From: Kosakonia oryziphila | Lineage (GTDB): Bacteria > Pseudomonadota > Gammaproteobacteria > Enterobacterales > Enterobacteriaceae | NCBI RefSeq assembly: GCF_900094795.1 | Contig: NZ_FMBC01000012.1 | Coordinates: 35,931 to 99,930, forward strand | Length of the DNA: 64,000 bases | Direction: 5' to 3' | Part shown: in pieces, positions 9,119-18,861 of the stretch | Position numbering within the stretch: position 1 is the first letter of the stretch | Layout: the number at the start of each line of letters is the position of its first letter | Position numbers and translations under genes: made by a program | The notes under the pieces: generated by a model | Seen by the model: the letters and a program-made list of their open reading frames with translations, nothing else | Told to the model about the DNA's origin: nothing | Databases searched by the model: none

Positions 9119-12100
9119 ATGTCCGGAAAGATGAAAACAATGGATGGCAACGCGGCAGCGGCGTGGATTTCGTATGCCTTTACTGATGTCGCCGCGATTT
9201 ACCCCATTACCCCTTCAACGCCGATGGCGGAAAACGTCGATCAGTGGGCGGCTGATGGTAAGAAAAACCTGTTTGGCCAGCCGGTGCGTTTAATGGAGAT
9301 GCAGTCGGAAGCTGGTGCGGCTGGTGCCGTACACGGCGCGTTGCAGGCCGGGGCGCTGACCACCACCTATACCGCTTCGCAGGGGCTGCTGTTAATGATC
9401 CCCAATCTGTACAAAATCGCCGGTGAGCTGCTGCCCGGCGTGTTTCACGTCAGCGCCCGCGCGCTGGCAACCAACTCGCTGAATATTTTCGGCGATCATC
9501 AGGATGTGATGGCGGTTCGTCAGAGCGGCTGTGCATTGCTGGCGGAGAGCAACGTACAGCAGGTGATGGATCTCTCGGCGGTAGCACACCTCTCCGCCAT
9601 TAAAGGCCGCGTACCGTTTATTAACTTCTTTGATGGTTTTCGTACTTCTCATGAGATCCAGAAAATCGAAGTACTGGAGTATGACAAGCTGGCGCCGTTG
9701 CTGGATACCGACGCGCTGAACCACTTCCGGCGTAACGCCCTGAACCCGGATCATCCGGTGATCCGTGGTACCGCGCAAAACCCCGATATCTATTTTCAGG
9801 AGCGGGAAGCGGCCAACCGCTACTACGATGCGCTACCGGAGATCGTCGAAAACTATATGGCGGAAATCTATCGCCTGACAGGTCGTGAATACCACCTGTT
9901 TGATTACTACGGCGCAGAAGATGCCGATCACATCATTGTGGCGATGGGCTCGGTATGCGACACCATTTCCGAAGTGGTGGATGCGCTGATCGACAGCGGT
10001 GAAAAGGTCGGGCTGGTGACGGTGCATCTGTTCCGGCCTTTTTCACTGTCGCACTTCTTCGCCAAAATCCCTCCAACCGTCAAACGTATTGCGGTACTCG
10101 ATCGCACCAAAGAGCCGGGTGCACAGGCGGAACCACTGTGCCTGGATGTGAAAAACGCGTTTTATCACCAGCATAACGCGCCGCTGATCGTCGGCGGTCG
10201 CTATGCGCTGGGCGGTAAAGATGTGCTGCCGGGACATATTGTCTCGGTGTTTGAGAACCTGAAAAAACCGCTGCCGAAAGATGGCTTCACGGTGGGGATC
10301 TTCGACGACGTCACGCACACGTCGCTGCCGGTGCCTTCTCATGATGTCCATGTTTCCCGCGAGGGGATCACCGCCTGTAAATTCTGGGGGCTGGGTTCTG
10401 ACGGTACGGTCAGCGCCAACAAGAGCGCCATCAAGATCATCGGCGATAAAACGCCGATGTATGCGCAGGCCTACTTTGCCTACGATTCGAAAAAATCCGG
10501 CGGCATTACCGTTTCGCACCTGCGTTTTGGTGAGCGGCCCATTACCTCGCCGTACCTGATCCACCGCGCGGATTTTATCGCCTGCTCGCAGCAATCCTAT
10601 GTCGATAAGTACGATCTGCTGGAGGGGCTGAACCCCGGCGGCACATTCCTGTTGAACTGCACCTGGTTTGGTGAAGAGCTGGAAGCACGCTTACCAAACA
10701 GTATGAAGCGCTATATCGCCCGCGAAGGGATCCGTTTTTACACCCTCAATGCAGTAGATATCGCCCGTAAGCTGGGGCTGGGTGGACGCTTTAACATGCT
10801 GATGCAGTCAGCATTCTTCAAACTGGCGGGGATTATTGATCCGCAAGCGGCATCCGGCTATCTGAAGCAGGCAGTCGAGAAATCCTACGGCAGTAAAGGG
10901 CAAAAAGTGGTGGATATGAACAATGCCGCCATTGATCTGGGGATGGAAGCCATCCAGGAAGTGATGGTGCCGGAACGCTGGGCGACGCTGGAAGATGAGG
11001 CGGTGGAAGAGATGCGGATGGTGCCGGATTTTATCCGCGACATCCTCGAGCCGATGAACCGGCAGAATGGCGACAAACTGCCGGTCAGCGCTTTTGTCGG
11101 TATGGAGGACGGGACATTCCCGACGGGAACCGCAGCGTGGGAGAAACGTGGCATTGCGTTGCAGGTGCCGGTGTGGAACCCCGAAGGCTGTACCCAGTGC
11201 AATCAGTGCGCCTTTATCTGCCCGCATGCTGCTATTCGTCCGGCGCTGTTGAGTCAGGAAGAGCGCGATGCTGCACCGGTAGCGTTGCTGAGCAAAGCGG
11301 CGCAGGGGGCGAAAGATTACGACTATCATCTGGCCATTTCGCCACTTGATTGTTCCGGCTGTGGCAACTGTGCCGATATCTGCCCGGCGAAGGGAAAAGC
11401 CCTGCCGATGCAGCCGCTGGAGAGCCAGTTAGCGATGCAACCGGTGTGGGATTATGCGCTGGCTCTGTCGCCAAAAAGCAATCCGTTCAACAAAACCACG
11501 GTCAAAGGCAGCCAGTTTGAAACCCCGTTGCTGGAGTTTTCCGGTGCCTGTGCGGGCTGCGGCGAAACCCCGTATGCGCGTCTGGTGACGCAGTTGTTTG
11601 GCGATCGCATGATGATCGCCAACGCCACGGGGTGCTCGTCAATCTGGGGGGCCAGCGCGCCGTCAATTCCCTGGACTACCAACCATAAAGGGCAAGGCCC
11701 GGCGTGGGCTAACTCGTTGTTCGAAGATAACGCCGAGTTTGGTCTGGGGATGATGCTCGGCGGACGTGCGGTACGCGAACAGCTCGCCAGCGATGCAATG
11801 GATGCACTGACCGCACCGCACAGCGAGGCGTTACAACAGGCGTTGCGCCAGTGGCTGGAGAGTAAAGATCGAGGTGAAGGCACGCGCGAGCGCGGCGAGC
11901 AACTGAGTGCGCTGCTGGCGCAAGAGAAAGGCGATGATCCGCTGCTGAACCGCATGTACCAGAACCGCGACTATTTCGCTAAACGTTCGCAGTGGATTTT
12001 TGGTGGCGACGGTTGGGCGTATGACATCGGTTTTGGCGGCCTCGATCATGTGCTGGCCTCCGGCGAGGATGTGAATATCCTGGTGTTTGATACCGAGGTG

Positions 12101-12631
12101 TACTCCAACACCGGCGGGCAGTCGTCGAAATCGACGCCAGTTGCGGCGATTGCCAAGTTCGCTGCCGAAGGCAAACGGACACGCAAGAAGGATCTCGGCA
12201 TGATGGCGGTGAGCTACGGCAATGTGTATGTCGCGCAGGTGGCGATGGGCGCGGATAAAGCCCAGACGCTGCGGGCTATTGCCGAAGCGGAAGCGTGGCC
12301 AGGCCCGTCGCTGGTTATTGCTTATGCGGCCTGTATCAACCACGGTCTGAAGGCCGGGATGGGATGCAGTATGCGCGAAGCAAAACGCGCAGTGGACTCC
12401 GGTTACTGGCATCTGTGGCGCTATAACCCGCAACTGATGGCGAAGGGCAAGAATCCGTTTATTCTTGACTCCGACGAGCCGGAGGAGAGTTTCCGCGACT
12501 TCCTGATGGGCGAGGTGCGTTATGCCTCGCTGGGCCGCACCGCGCCGGAGCTGGCGGATCAACTCTTCGAGCAAACCGAACAGGATGCGAAGCAGCGTTT
12601 CGCGCAGTATCAGCGAATGGCGGGAGAGTAA
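9119..12631 (+). CDS. nifJ: NifJ, pyruvate:flavodoxin oxidoreductase
   Basis: The 1170-residue homodimeric enzyme oxidises pyruvate with CoA to acetyl-CoA and CO2 and passes electrons to flavodoxin (NifF) for nitrogenase. Domain order: N-terminal pyruvate-binding domain (PITPSTPMAE near residue 30), the transketolase-like middle domains, a two-cluster ferredoxin domain (CTQCNQCAFICPH near 690 and CSGCGNCADICPAKGK near 743), the proximal-cluster motif CAGCGETPY near 810, and the TPP-binding domain with GGDGWAYDIG near 965. The length is that of enteric NifJ. It is transcribed alone, away from nifH, and ends at a strong terminator. Confidence 0.98.
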   Translation: MSGKMKTMDGNAAAAWISYAFTDVAAIYPITPSTPMAENVDQWAADGKKNLFGQPVRLMEMQSEAGAAGAVHGALQAGALTTTYTASQGLLLMIPNLYKIAGELLPGVFHVSARALATNSLNIFGDHQDVMAVRQSGCALLAESNVQQVMDLSAVAHLSAIKGRVPFINFFDGFRTSHEIQKIEVLEYDKLAPLLDTDALNHFRRNALNPDHPVIRGTAQNPDIYFQEREAANRYYDALPEIVENYMAEIYRLTGREYHLFDYYGAEDADHIIVAMGSVCDTISEVVDALIDSGEKVGLVTVHLFRPFSLSHFFAKIPPTVKRIAVLDRTKEPGAQAEPLCLDVKNAFYHQHNAPLIVGGRYALGGKDVLPGHIVSVFENLKKPLPKDGFTVGIFDDVTHTSLPVPSHDVHVSREGITACKFWGLGSDGTVSANKSAIKIIGDKTPMYAQAYFAYDSKKSGGITVSHLRFGERPITSPYLIHRADFIACSQQSYVDKYDLLEGLNPGGTFLLNCTWFGEELEARLPNSMKRYIAREGIRFYTLNAVDIARKLGLGGRFNMLMQSAFFKLAGIIDPQAASGYLKQAVEKSYGSKGQKVVDMNNAAIDLGMEAIQEVMVPERWATLEDEAVEEMRMVPDFIRDILEPMNRQNGDKLPVSAFVGMEDGTFPTGTAAWEKRGIALQVPVWNPEGCTQCNQCAFICPHAAIRPALLSQEERDAAPVALLSKAAQGAKDYDYHLAISPLDCSGCGNCADICPAKGKALPMQPLESQLAMQPVWDYALALSPKSNPFNKTTVKGSQFETPLLEFSGACAGCGETPYARLVTQLFGDRMMIANATGCSSIWGASAPSIPWTTNHKGQGPAWANSLFEDNAEFGLGMMLGGRAVREQLASDAMDALTAPHSEALQQALRQWLESKDRGEGTRERGEQLSALLAQEKGDDPLLNRMYQNRDYFAKRSQWIFGGDGWAYDIGFGGLDHVLASGEDVNILVFDTEVYSNTGGQSSKSTPVAAIAKFAAEGKRTRKKDLGMMAVSYGNVYVAQVAMGADKAQTLRAIAEAEAWPGPSLVIAYAACINHGLKAGMGCSMREAKRAVDSGYWHLWRYNPQLMAKGKNPFILDSDEPEESFRDFLMGEVRYASLGRTAPELADQLFEQTEQDAKQRFAQYQRMAGE

Positions 12632-12686
12632 ACGGTAATTTTTACCCGGTAATGCTACGTTTAGCGGTGATTTGGATTACGGAGAG

Positions 12687-12720
12687 ACGCCATGCGTATT
12701 CACGCATGGCGTTATTTTTT
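12687..12720 (+). terminator. terminator of nifJ
   Basis: A perfect 11-bp stem (ACGCCATGCGT/ACGCATGGCGT) with a 4-base loop is followed by TATTTTTTT. Confidence 0.93.
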
Positions 12721-12818
12721 GTTCCGGTATATCTGCACCACGACGAGAATATTAAAACACATACACCGCTGCTATCCTGTGGTCGACAATACTTTCATTG
12801 GCTTATAAGGAACGTATT

Positions 12819-13658
12819 ATGAAGTGTGCATTGGTTTATGATTTTGATGGCACTTTGGCTGACGGAGATTGTGCGCAACACGGCCTTATGCCTGCTTTGG
12901 GAATCAATAATGTTGGTGCATTCTGGCAGGAGGTAAAGCAGCGCGCAGCAGAAAATGATGGAGATGAAATTCTTTCTTATCTTGGGCTATTGGTTGAAAA
13001 AGCGGCCCGGACAAATCCAGATGAACTAAGCATTCATAATCTCAAAAAACATGGTAAATCCATTCCGCTCTATCCTGGGGTTGCTGATTGGTTTGACCGG
13101 ATTAACAAATATGCCGTTGACAATGGGCTGGATCTCTACCATTACATTATCTCCAGCGGGCTTGATGCGATGATTCGCGGAACGGAAATTGGTGATAAGT
13201 TTCGCATGATTTTCGCCTGTAAATATCACTACTCCGCAGATGGCACTTCAGCGACCTGGCCTGCTCAGGCGATTAATTACACGACAAAAACACAGTTTCT
13301 TTTTCGGATAAACAAAGGGATTGATAACTCCTGGGATAATGAGGCGGTAAATAGATTTATCGAGCCTGAACTGCGAGAGATACCGTTTCAGCGAATGATT
13401 TATTTTGGCGATGGCGATACGGATATTCCCTCCATGAAAATGGTGCGTTATCAGGGCGGTGTCTCACTTGCCGTTTTTGACCAGGATAAATGGAAGACAG
13501 CAAAAACGCAGGGAAAAGTTGAAAAACTGATAGCAGAGGAACGCGCCAATTATGTTGTACCTGCCATTTATGAAGAGGGTAGCCAGTTAGATGTCACGGT
13601 GAAAGGGCTACTGCAATTGTTTAAGCGTAAGTACGCAAACAAAGCGTTGAGTAAATAA
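12819..13658 (+). CDS. HAD-superfamily hydrolase
   Basis: The 279-residue protein has a DFDGTLADGD motif I (Asp8 nucleophile, Asp10), a SSG motif II region near residue 110 and YFGDGDTDIPSM as motif IV near residue 200. These are the signatures of an Mg-dependent phosphohydrolase of the haloacid dehalogenase superfamily. Its substrate cannot be told from sequence. The start MKCALVYDFDG follows an AAGGA ribosome site and puts the catalytic motif at the N-terminus; a seven-residue upstream extension was rejected. It is a single gene with its own leader, downstream of the nifJ terminator, and noticeably more AT-rich than the nif genes. Confidence 0.85.
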   Translation: MKCALVYDFDGTLADGDCAQHGLMPALGINNVGAFWQEVKQRAAENDGDEILSYLGLLVEKAARTNPDELSIHNLKKHGKSIPLYPGVADWFDRINKYAVDNGLDLYHYIISSGLDAMIRGTEIGDKFRMIFACKYHYSADGTSATWPAQAINYTTKTQFLFRINKGIDNSWDNEAVNRFIEPELREIPFQRMIYFGDGDTDIPSMKMVRYQGGVSLAVFDQDKWKTAKTQGKVEKLIAEERANYVVPAIYEEGSQLDVTVKGLLQLFKRKYANKALSK

Positions 13659-13688
13659 TCATGATCGGTGTGACATTGGGTAAAGCTA

Positions 13689-13718
13689 CTGCCTGATAAG
13701 CGTAATGCCATCAGGCAG
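13689..13718. repeat. REP-like palindromic element
   Basis: CTGCCTGAT and ATCAGGCAG form a 9-bp stem around an AAGCGTAATGCC centre. This is the form of enterobacterial REP elements, and it sits between two convergent genes as REPs usually do. Copies elsewhere in the genome cannot be seen from here. Confidence 0.65.
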
Positions 13719-13749
13719 GGTGTTGATCCACCAATCAGCCAGACCGCAT

Positions 13750-15222
13750 TCACCGGCTCACATGCACCTGCGGTACATTGTTGCGGATAAAGCTGCCGCC
13801 GAGCGCGCGTTCAAGCTGGGCAGCAAGCTGTAGCAACTGACCATCGTTGGCCTGGCGGGTTTGAAAATGCATACCCAGCGGAATGCCGGACTGCTGCCAG
13901 GCGAGCGGGATCGAGATCCCGGCGGTGCCGGTCAGGCTGGCGAGCGGGGTGTAAGAAAAGATATCCCACAGGTTGTAGAACCAGTCCATCACGTCCGGGT
14001 TATCGCTCAGCGTCAGGTATTTTTTCTCGCCCAGCAGCGGCGTCGGTTTGGAGAATGTCGGCGTCAGGATCATATCCCACTGCTGGAAAAAACGCCCCAA
14101 ATCGCGCGATACGGTGTTAAAGGCATCCTGCATTTTCCAGCGTTCGCTGTAGGACATATCAATGCCTTTTTGCCAGAGACGAATGTTGATCGGCTCCACC
14201 AGCGCCTCCGGCGGTGAACTCAGCCCTTTTTTCTCCAGCAGACGCTGAATAAACTGCGCAAAATTACTGATATAGCAGGTGGTTTGCGCCTCAAACGCCT
14301 GCGCGAAATCAACCTGCGGCGTCACCCATTCAACATGGTGGCCCAGCTCTTTCAGAAAACGCGCGGTGCGCTCTAGCTCGCTGACAAAATGAGCATCGGA
14401 ACGGTAATTGCCCCACTCGTGGGAAACGGCAATACGCAGCGGCACAGGATCGTGCTTAATCATCTCGCTGTACGGCTGTTTGCTTTCCCAGTAGGGCATA
14501 AACTCGCCCGGCGCGCCGCCCCGGCAACTGTCGATAAACCGCGCCGTGTCGCGAACGCTGCGGCTGACGCAGCCCTGCGTGGAAACAAACCCGGTGATAT
14601 CGGAAAGCGCCGGAGCGATGGATAACACGCCGCGCGAGCTTTTTAACCCAATCAGCCCGTGGGAACCCGCCGGGATGCGAATCGAGCCGCCGCCGTCGGT
14701 GGCATGCGCCAGCGGTACGATTCCCGCCGCGACTGACGCACAAGAACCGGCCGACGATCCGAAAGTGGTATAGGCCGGGTCCCATGGATTACGGGTCACA
14801 TAAACTTCCGGGTTTTCCACCGAGCCGCAAACGCCAAACTCCGGGGTGGTGGTGCGGCCAATAATGTTCAACCCGGCGGCGCGGATTTGCGTGGTGAGAA
14901 ACGCATCTTCTGCCGGGCGGTTGCCCTGCATAAATTTCGAACCTTGCTCCTGTAGCCGGTTTTTTATGCCGGGGCCGAGATCTTTCATCAGAAACGGCAC
15001 GCCGCGAAACGGGCCATCGAGCCGCGTGCCGTCGGTCTGCGGCGCGGCGATTGCATCATCAAACAGTTCCACCACGGAACCGATTTGTGGGTTGATCAGG
15101 CTGACGGCGGCCTGCGCCTGCTGTGCTAGTTCGGCGGCGCTGATCTCACCTTGCTGCACCCGTTCTGCCAGCGCAGTGGCATCGTGTGATGCCCATTCTT
15201 GCCAGTTCATGACGGTTTTCAT
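13750..15222 (-). CDS. amidase (amidase-signature family)
   Basis: The 490-residue amidase-signature hydrolase has the Ser-cisSer-Lys triad: Lys in FLMKDLG near residue 81, the Gly/Ser-rich GSSAGSCASVAAG near 155-165, and DGGGSIRIPAGSHGLIGLKSS near 175-195, which holds the nucleophilic Ser. Family members hydrolyse varied amides; the substrate here is unknown. It starts 14 bases after the stop of the upstream MFS gene behind an AGGAGG ribosome site, so transporter and amidase form an uptake-and-hydrolysis pair. The lysR gene at 17046, divergent from the transporter, may regulate it. Confidence 0.88.
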   Translation of the reverse strand: MKTVMNWQEWASHDATALAERVQQGEISAAELAQQAQAAVSLINPQIGSVVELFDDAIAAPQTDGTRLDGPFRGVPFLMKDLGPGIKNRLQEQGSKFMQGNRPAEDAFLTTQIRAAGLNIIGRTTTPEFGVCGSVENPEVYVTRNPWDPAYTTFGSSAGSCASVAAGIVPLAHATDGGGSIRIPAGSHGLIGLKSSRGVLSIAPALSDITGFVSTQGCVSRSVRDTARFIDSCRGGAPGEFMPYWESKQPYSEMIKHDPVPLRIAVSHEWGNYRSDAHFVSELERTARFLKELGHHVEWVTPQVDFAQAFEAQTTCYISNFAQFIQRLLEKKGLSSPPEALVEPINIRLWQKGIDMSYSERWKMQDAFNTVSRDLGRFFQQWDMILTPTFSKPTPLLGEKKYLTLSDNPDVMDWFYNLWDIFSYTPLASLTGTAGISIPLAWQQSGIPLGMHFQTRQANDGQLLQLAAQLERALGGSFIRNNVPQVHVSR

Positions 15223-15236
15223 GGTTTCCTCCTTGA

Positions 15237-16556
15237 TTACTGAACGGTGGTGCGACGACCCGCCAGCGCAGGCTGCGGAGCTTTACGCTCTTTCAGCATG
15301 ACGGTGGCGGCCAGACTGAGAATATTGGCGGCAATCAGGTAGTAACCGGGAGAAACCGGGTTGCCGGTTACTTTGATCAGCCATGAAAAGACAATCTGCG
15401 CGGTACCGCCAAACAGCGTAATGCCAAAGGCAAAGGCGATAGAAAAGCCGGTGGAGCGCACATATTTCGGGAAGTTTTCGCACAGCACGACGAGCACGCC
15501 GGAACCGCTGATGCATTGCAGAGCGGCAAAGACGGTGATCACGCTGTAGAACACCATTTCGCTGCGCCAGGTGTTGATGATCTCAAGCCCCGGCAGCAGC
15601 AACAGCAACAGGATCAGGCGCGGGGCGATGATGGTCATCTTTCTGCCAACGCGATCCGCCATCCAGCCGCCGATCAGCGAAAAGACCACCACGCAGACGC
15701 CAATCAAAATCGTGGACGCCATGGCGCTGCCCGGCGTAAACGCCAGTTCGTTGAGCGCGTAAGTGGTCATGTAGTTGAGGAAATATTGGGTGATGGTGCT
15801 GCCGGAGAGGATAAAAATCCCGGTCAGAACCAGCCCGCGATAGTTCTTCACCACTTCACCGAGCAGGCTGCCGGTGGAGTGGCTGGCCTCGCTATTGTCA
15901 GACTGATAATTCTCGCGCAGATTGCGGCGCAGGTAGATAGCGATAGGCAGGATCAACAATCCGAAAGCGAACGGTACGCGCCAGCCCCAGGCGGCGAGAT
16001 AGTGCGGTGACAACAATACCGTGAGCGTATAGCCAATCACGCCCGCGCTGATGCCTGCCAGACCTTGGGCGACAATCTGCCAGCTGGTGTAGAAGGCGCG
16101 TTTGCCCTCAGGGGCGGCTTCCATAATAAACGTGGTTGCCGGGCCAGCTTCGCCGCCCCAGGCCAGCCCCTGCAACATGCGCACCAGTACCAGTAAAACC
16201 GGCGCGGCCATGCCAATGGTTTCATATCCCGGCAGGAAGACTAAGCCGCCGGTGCCGATGGTCATAAATACCATGGTTAATAACATTGCCGGTTTGCGCC
16301 CAACGCGGTCGGCGTAGCTGCCAATAAAAATGGCGCCCAGCGGCCGGACAATAAAGCCGATGCCAAATACCGAAACGGACAATAACAAACTGGTAAACGG
16401 ATTATCCGAAGGAAAGAAAACATGGCCGATCATCACCGCAAAGGTGGCGTAAGCGCTGAAATCAAAAAACTCGACGGCGGCGCCCAGTACAACGGCGATC
16501 ACTTCTTTACGCGTCGCTTTTGGCGGCGTGGCTGCGGGATTTGTTTCGTTTGCCAT
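15237..16556 (-). CDS. MFS transporter, metabolite:H+ symporter type
   Basis: The 439-residue membrane protein has about 12 hydrophobic segments and the MFS loop signature GSYADRVGRKPA near residue 80, with a second copy, GGWMADRVGRK, in the C-terminal half. The architecture fits the MHS subfamily (citrate, proline/betaine, shikimate and alpha-ketoglutarate carriers). Its ligand is unknown, but the cotranscribed amidase suggests an amide or its acid product. A GAGGA ribosome site precedes the ATG at 16554-16556. Confidence 0.88.
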   Translation of the reverse strand: MANETNPAATPPKATRKEVIAVVLGAAVEFFDFSAYATFAVMIGHVFFPSDNPFTSLLLSVSVFGIGFIVRPLGAIFIGSYADRVGRKPAMLLTMVFMTIGTGGLVFLPGYETIGMAAPVLLVLVRMLQGLAWGGEAGPATTFIMEAAPEGKRAFYTSWQIVAQGLAGISAGVIGYTLTVLLSPHYLAAWGWRVPFAFGLLILPIAIYLRRNLRENYQSDNSEASHSTGSLLGEVVKNYRGLVLTGIFILSGSTITQYFLNYMTTYALNELAFTPGSAMASTILIGVCVVVFSLIGGWMADRVGRKMTIIAPRLILLLLLLPGLEIINTWRSEMVFYSVITVFAALQCISGSGVLVVLCENFPKYVRSTGFSIAFAFGITLFGGTAQIVFSWLIKVTGNPVSPGYYLIAANILSLAATVMLKERKAPQPALAGRRTTVQ

Positions 16557-17045
16557 AAACAGTCTTCCTCAGGGGTTGAGACGAATTAACAACATGGCGG
16601 AGATATAACAAGCACAGATAATGTTCACTATCACAATCGTGCAGGAGCAGTGCGTAAAAAATGTGTTCACTGAAGGGCGGGCAATATAAATAAGAAAATA
16701 GTATTACCTTCTCTAATTTTTTGAATTGTCTTATTTTTTTTGTTTTTATCCGGCGATCTGTATTGACTGATAAAAAATAACGCTCCCGACTCTGCACTTA
16801 AACAGTGCTTTCATTTCGTTAGCAGTGCGTAAATATTTTTTGCAAAACTTATAGCATCCTGATGATTATTAAACCGTTTTTTCTCTCTGCAAGATAAAAA
16901 CCAATCCTGTTTTTGCACGATTATTGTTCGTCGCGCCTGTTTACAGTGCAGCGGCGAGGAAAAATAAAGGATAGCCCCGCTGATTTGTCAATCTCAACAC
17001 CGGCGTAATAAGGTGAAAAGGGTGAAATAACGGCAGGGGGAAAAT
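16557..17045. other. divergent intergenic region, MFS/lysR
   Basis: This 489-base gap is AT-rich and has no supported gene; the ORFs in it have no coding character. It must hold promoters for the leftward MFS-amidase operon and the rightward lysR gene, and probably the LysR site, but I could not fix exact boxes. Confidence 0.6.
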
Positions 17046-17957
17046 ATGCAATTACGCGCGCTGCGCTATTTTAGCCAGGTGGCGAAATCCACTTCGTTGC
17101 GTGATGCCGCCGATAAATTGTTTGTCGCGCCGGGTGCCGTCACGCGGCAAATCGATATTCTGGAACACCACTATGGCGCGCAGCTGATCGAGCGCACGCC
17201 GCGCGGTATCAAACTGACGCGGGAAGGGGAATTTCTCGCCCAGGCCGTGGATGCCACCTTACGCGAACTGGATGCGGTGAAAGCGCGCATCTCAAGTACG
17301 CAAAGCGTGGTGTCCGGCACGGTGCGTATCTGCGCGGCAGAGAGCCTGATCGCCGCGTTTATCGCGCCGGTTATCTGCACCTTCCGCCAGCGTTATCCTG
17401 CGGTTTCGTTTGACATTGATATTGGCAGTGCGCCGCATGTCGCCGAACAATTAATCAGCGGTCATGCTGATGTGGCACTGGCGTTTTATATGCCGGTCAG
17501 CGCGGAGCTGCAGGTGACGCACTACTGTGCGTTGCAGCACAAAGTATTGATGGCGGCGCACCATCCGCTGGCGAAGAAAAGCCTGCTGACGCTCACCGAT
17601 CTTGCCCGTCATCCGCTGGCTATTCCGCCTGCCAGCTATGCGGTGCGGCAATTGCTCGAATCCGCCGCCCGGAGGGAGAATCTGCATTTTGATTTGTGTT
17701 ATATCGCCAGTTCGCTGGAAGTGCAAAAAGCGCTGGCGCGACAAGGACTGGCGCTGTTGATCCTGCCGCAACTGAACGTTAACGACACCACCGGACACGA
17801 GGATTTTGTTGCCGTGCCGCTGGCGGATCCGCTGATGGGCACGGTGAAAGTGGATCTCTGCCTGCCGCGCCAGCGCACGCTGTCGATGGCGACGCGCATC
17901 TTCCATCAAATGTTGGCTGAACAAATTGACAGGCAGAATGGGTCGTTCCAATACTGA
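17046..17957 (+). CDS. LysR-family transcriptional regulator
   Basis: The 303-residue protein has an N-terminal winged helix-turn-helix (about residues 1-60; LRDAADKLFVAPGAVTRQI as the HTH) and a periplasmic-binding-protein-like effector domain (about 90-295). A GGGGGA ribosome site precedes the ATG. It is divergent from the MFS-amidase operon and 27 bases upstream of the cupin gene, so it plausibly controls both in response to their substrate. The effector is unknown. Confidence 0.9.
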   Translation: MQLRALRYFSQVAKSTSLRDAADKLFVAPGAVTRQIDILEHHYGAQLIERTPRGIKLTREGEFLAQAVDATLRELDAVKARISSTQSVVSGTVRICAAESLIAAFIAPVICTFRQRYPAVSFDIDIGSAPHVAEQLISGHADVALAFYMPVSAELQVTHYCALQHKVLMAAHHPLAKKSLLTLTDLARHPLAIPPASYAVRQLLESAARRENLHFDLCYIASSLEVQKALARQGLALLILPQLNVNDTTGHEDFVAVPLADPLMGTVKVDLCLPRQRTLSMATRIFHQMLAEQIDRQNGSFQY

Positions 17958-17984
17958 GGTGTCACCTTATTTCAGGAACTGTTT

Positions 17985-18482
17985 ATGAGTGCGAAGACCG
18001 CCATACCGTTTGTCATCCGCAACTTTAATTCCATTGAGATGGAACATTTTGTCCGCCCGCCGCTTTATGAATCTCTGGGCGGTTCGCTGACCAAAGGCAC
18101 TGCCGCCAGCAAGCTCGGTGCGTCAATCGATACGTTGCCGCCGGGTAAACGCGGCTGCCCGTTTCACCTGCATCATGCGCAGGAGGAGATGTTTATCGTG
18201 CTGAATGGGCGCGGCACACTGCGCATTGGTGATGAGGAGCGCGCCATTGAAGAGGGCGATGTGATCTGTATTCCACCGGGAAAAGCATGGCCGCACCAGA
18301 TTATTAACACCTCCGATCAGCCGCTGCTCTATCTCTCGATCAGCACAATGGAAAGCCCGGAAATTTGCGAATACCCCGATGCTGATAAATTCCTCGCCAG
18401 AGTGCGTATCAACGGCAAAGACGATTTTCGCCGGGTTGATTTTCGTGGCGAGGGGGTGGATTACTGGGAAGGGGAAAAGTGA
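17985..18482 (+). CDS. cupin-domain protein
   Basis: The 165-residue single-domain cupin has both metal-binding motifs: motif 1 PFHLHHAQEEMFIVLNG near residues 57-73 (His-x-His ... Glu) and motif 2 PPGKAWPHQIIN near 94-105. Such proteins are metal-dependent isomerases, dioxygenases or binding proteins; function is not assignable from sequence. It follows lysR by 27 bases with an AGGAA ribosome site, so it probably belongs to the same amide-use locus. Confidence 0.85.
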   Translation: MSAKTAIPFVIRNFNSIEMEHFVRPPLYESLGGSLTKGTAASKLGASIDTLPPGKRGCPFHLHHAQEEMFIVLNGRGTLRIGDEERAIEEGDVICIPPGKAWPHQIINTSDQPLLYLSISTMESPEICEYPDADKFLARVRINGKDDFRRVDFRGEGVDYWEGEK

Positions 18483-18861
18483 GATAAACGCCGGAGGTTT
18501 TGCCCCGGCGCGCTATTTAACGCATCTCTGCATATCTTTTTTATTTTAATAAGAGAGATAATATATCTTCCGTGTTTGAATATTATTAACGCCTTTCCCT
18601 ATTATATCCACGCTGATCTGCTGTACATGAAAAATATTATATGTGGCGACGGCTTATTCGTGCCGGAAACCATCCGCGAGATGCCGCTAATATGATAGGC
18701 AGTAAATTTTGTTATAAGCAGGGCAAACAGAAAAGAAGCATCCAGCTCTTCAGTATCCGTTTAAATGAAGTAAACCGTGTTTTTTTATGATTGAAGAAAA
18801 AGAGCGGATTGTGAAAATACTCAATATTGGCGTCACTCCTTCGGTTAAGTCAAAAAAGTAG
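18483..18861. other. convergent intergenic region
   Basis: This 379-base gap lies between the ends of the cupin gene and a leftward lysR. A GC-rich hairpin (CGCCGG/CCGGCG, near 18487) follows the cupin stop. The rest is AT-rich, and I see no credible gene; a 24-codon ORF at 18787 lacks a ribosome site. Confidence 0.55.

Noticed and set aside
11831..12574. 247-codon minus-strand open frame inside nifJ
   Set aside because: It is antisense to the TPP domain of nifJ and has no independent coding evidence.
16507..16797. 96-codon minus-strand open frame upstream of the MFS gene
   Set aside because: It overlaps the MFS start in another frame and covers a promoter region; its composition is not coding-like.
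18787..18861. 24-codon open frame after the cupin gene
   Set aside because: It has no ribosome site or family resemblance and lies at the 3' edge of a convergent gene.
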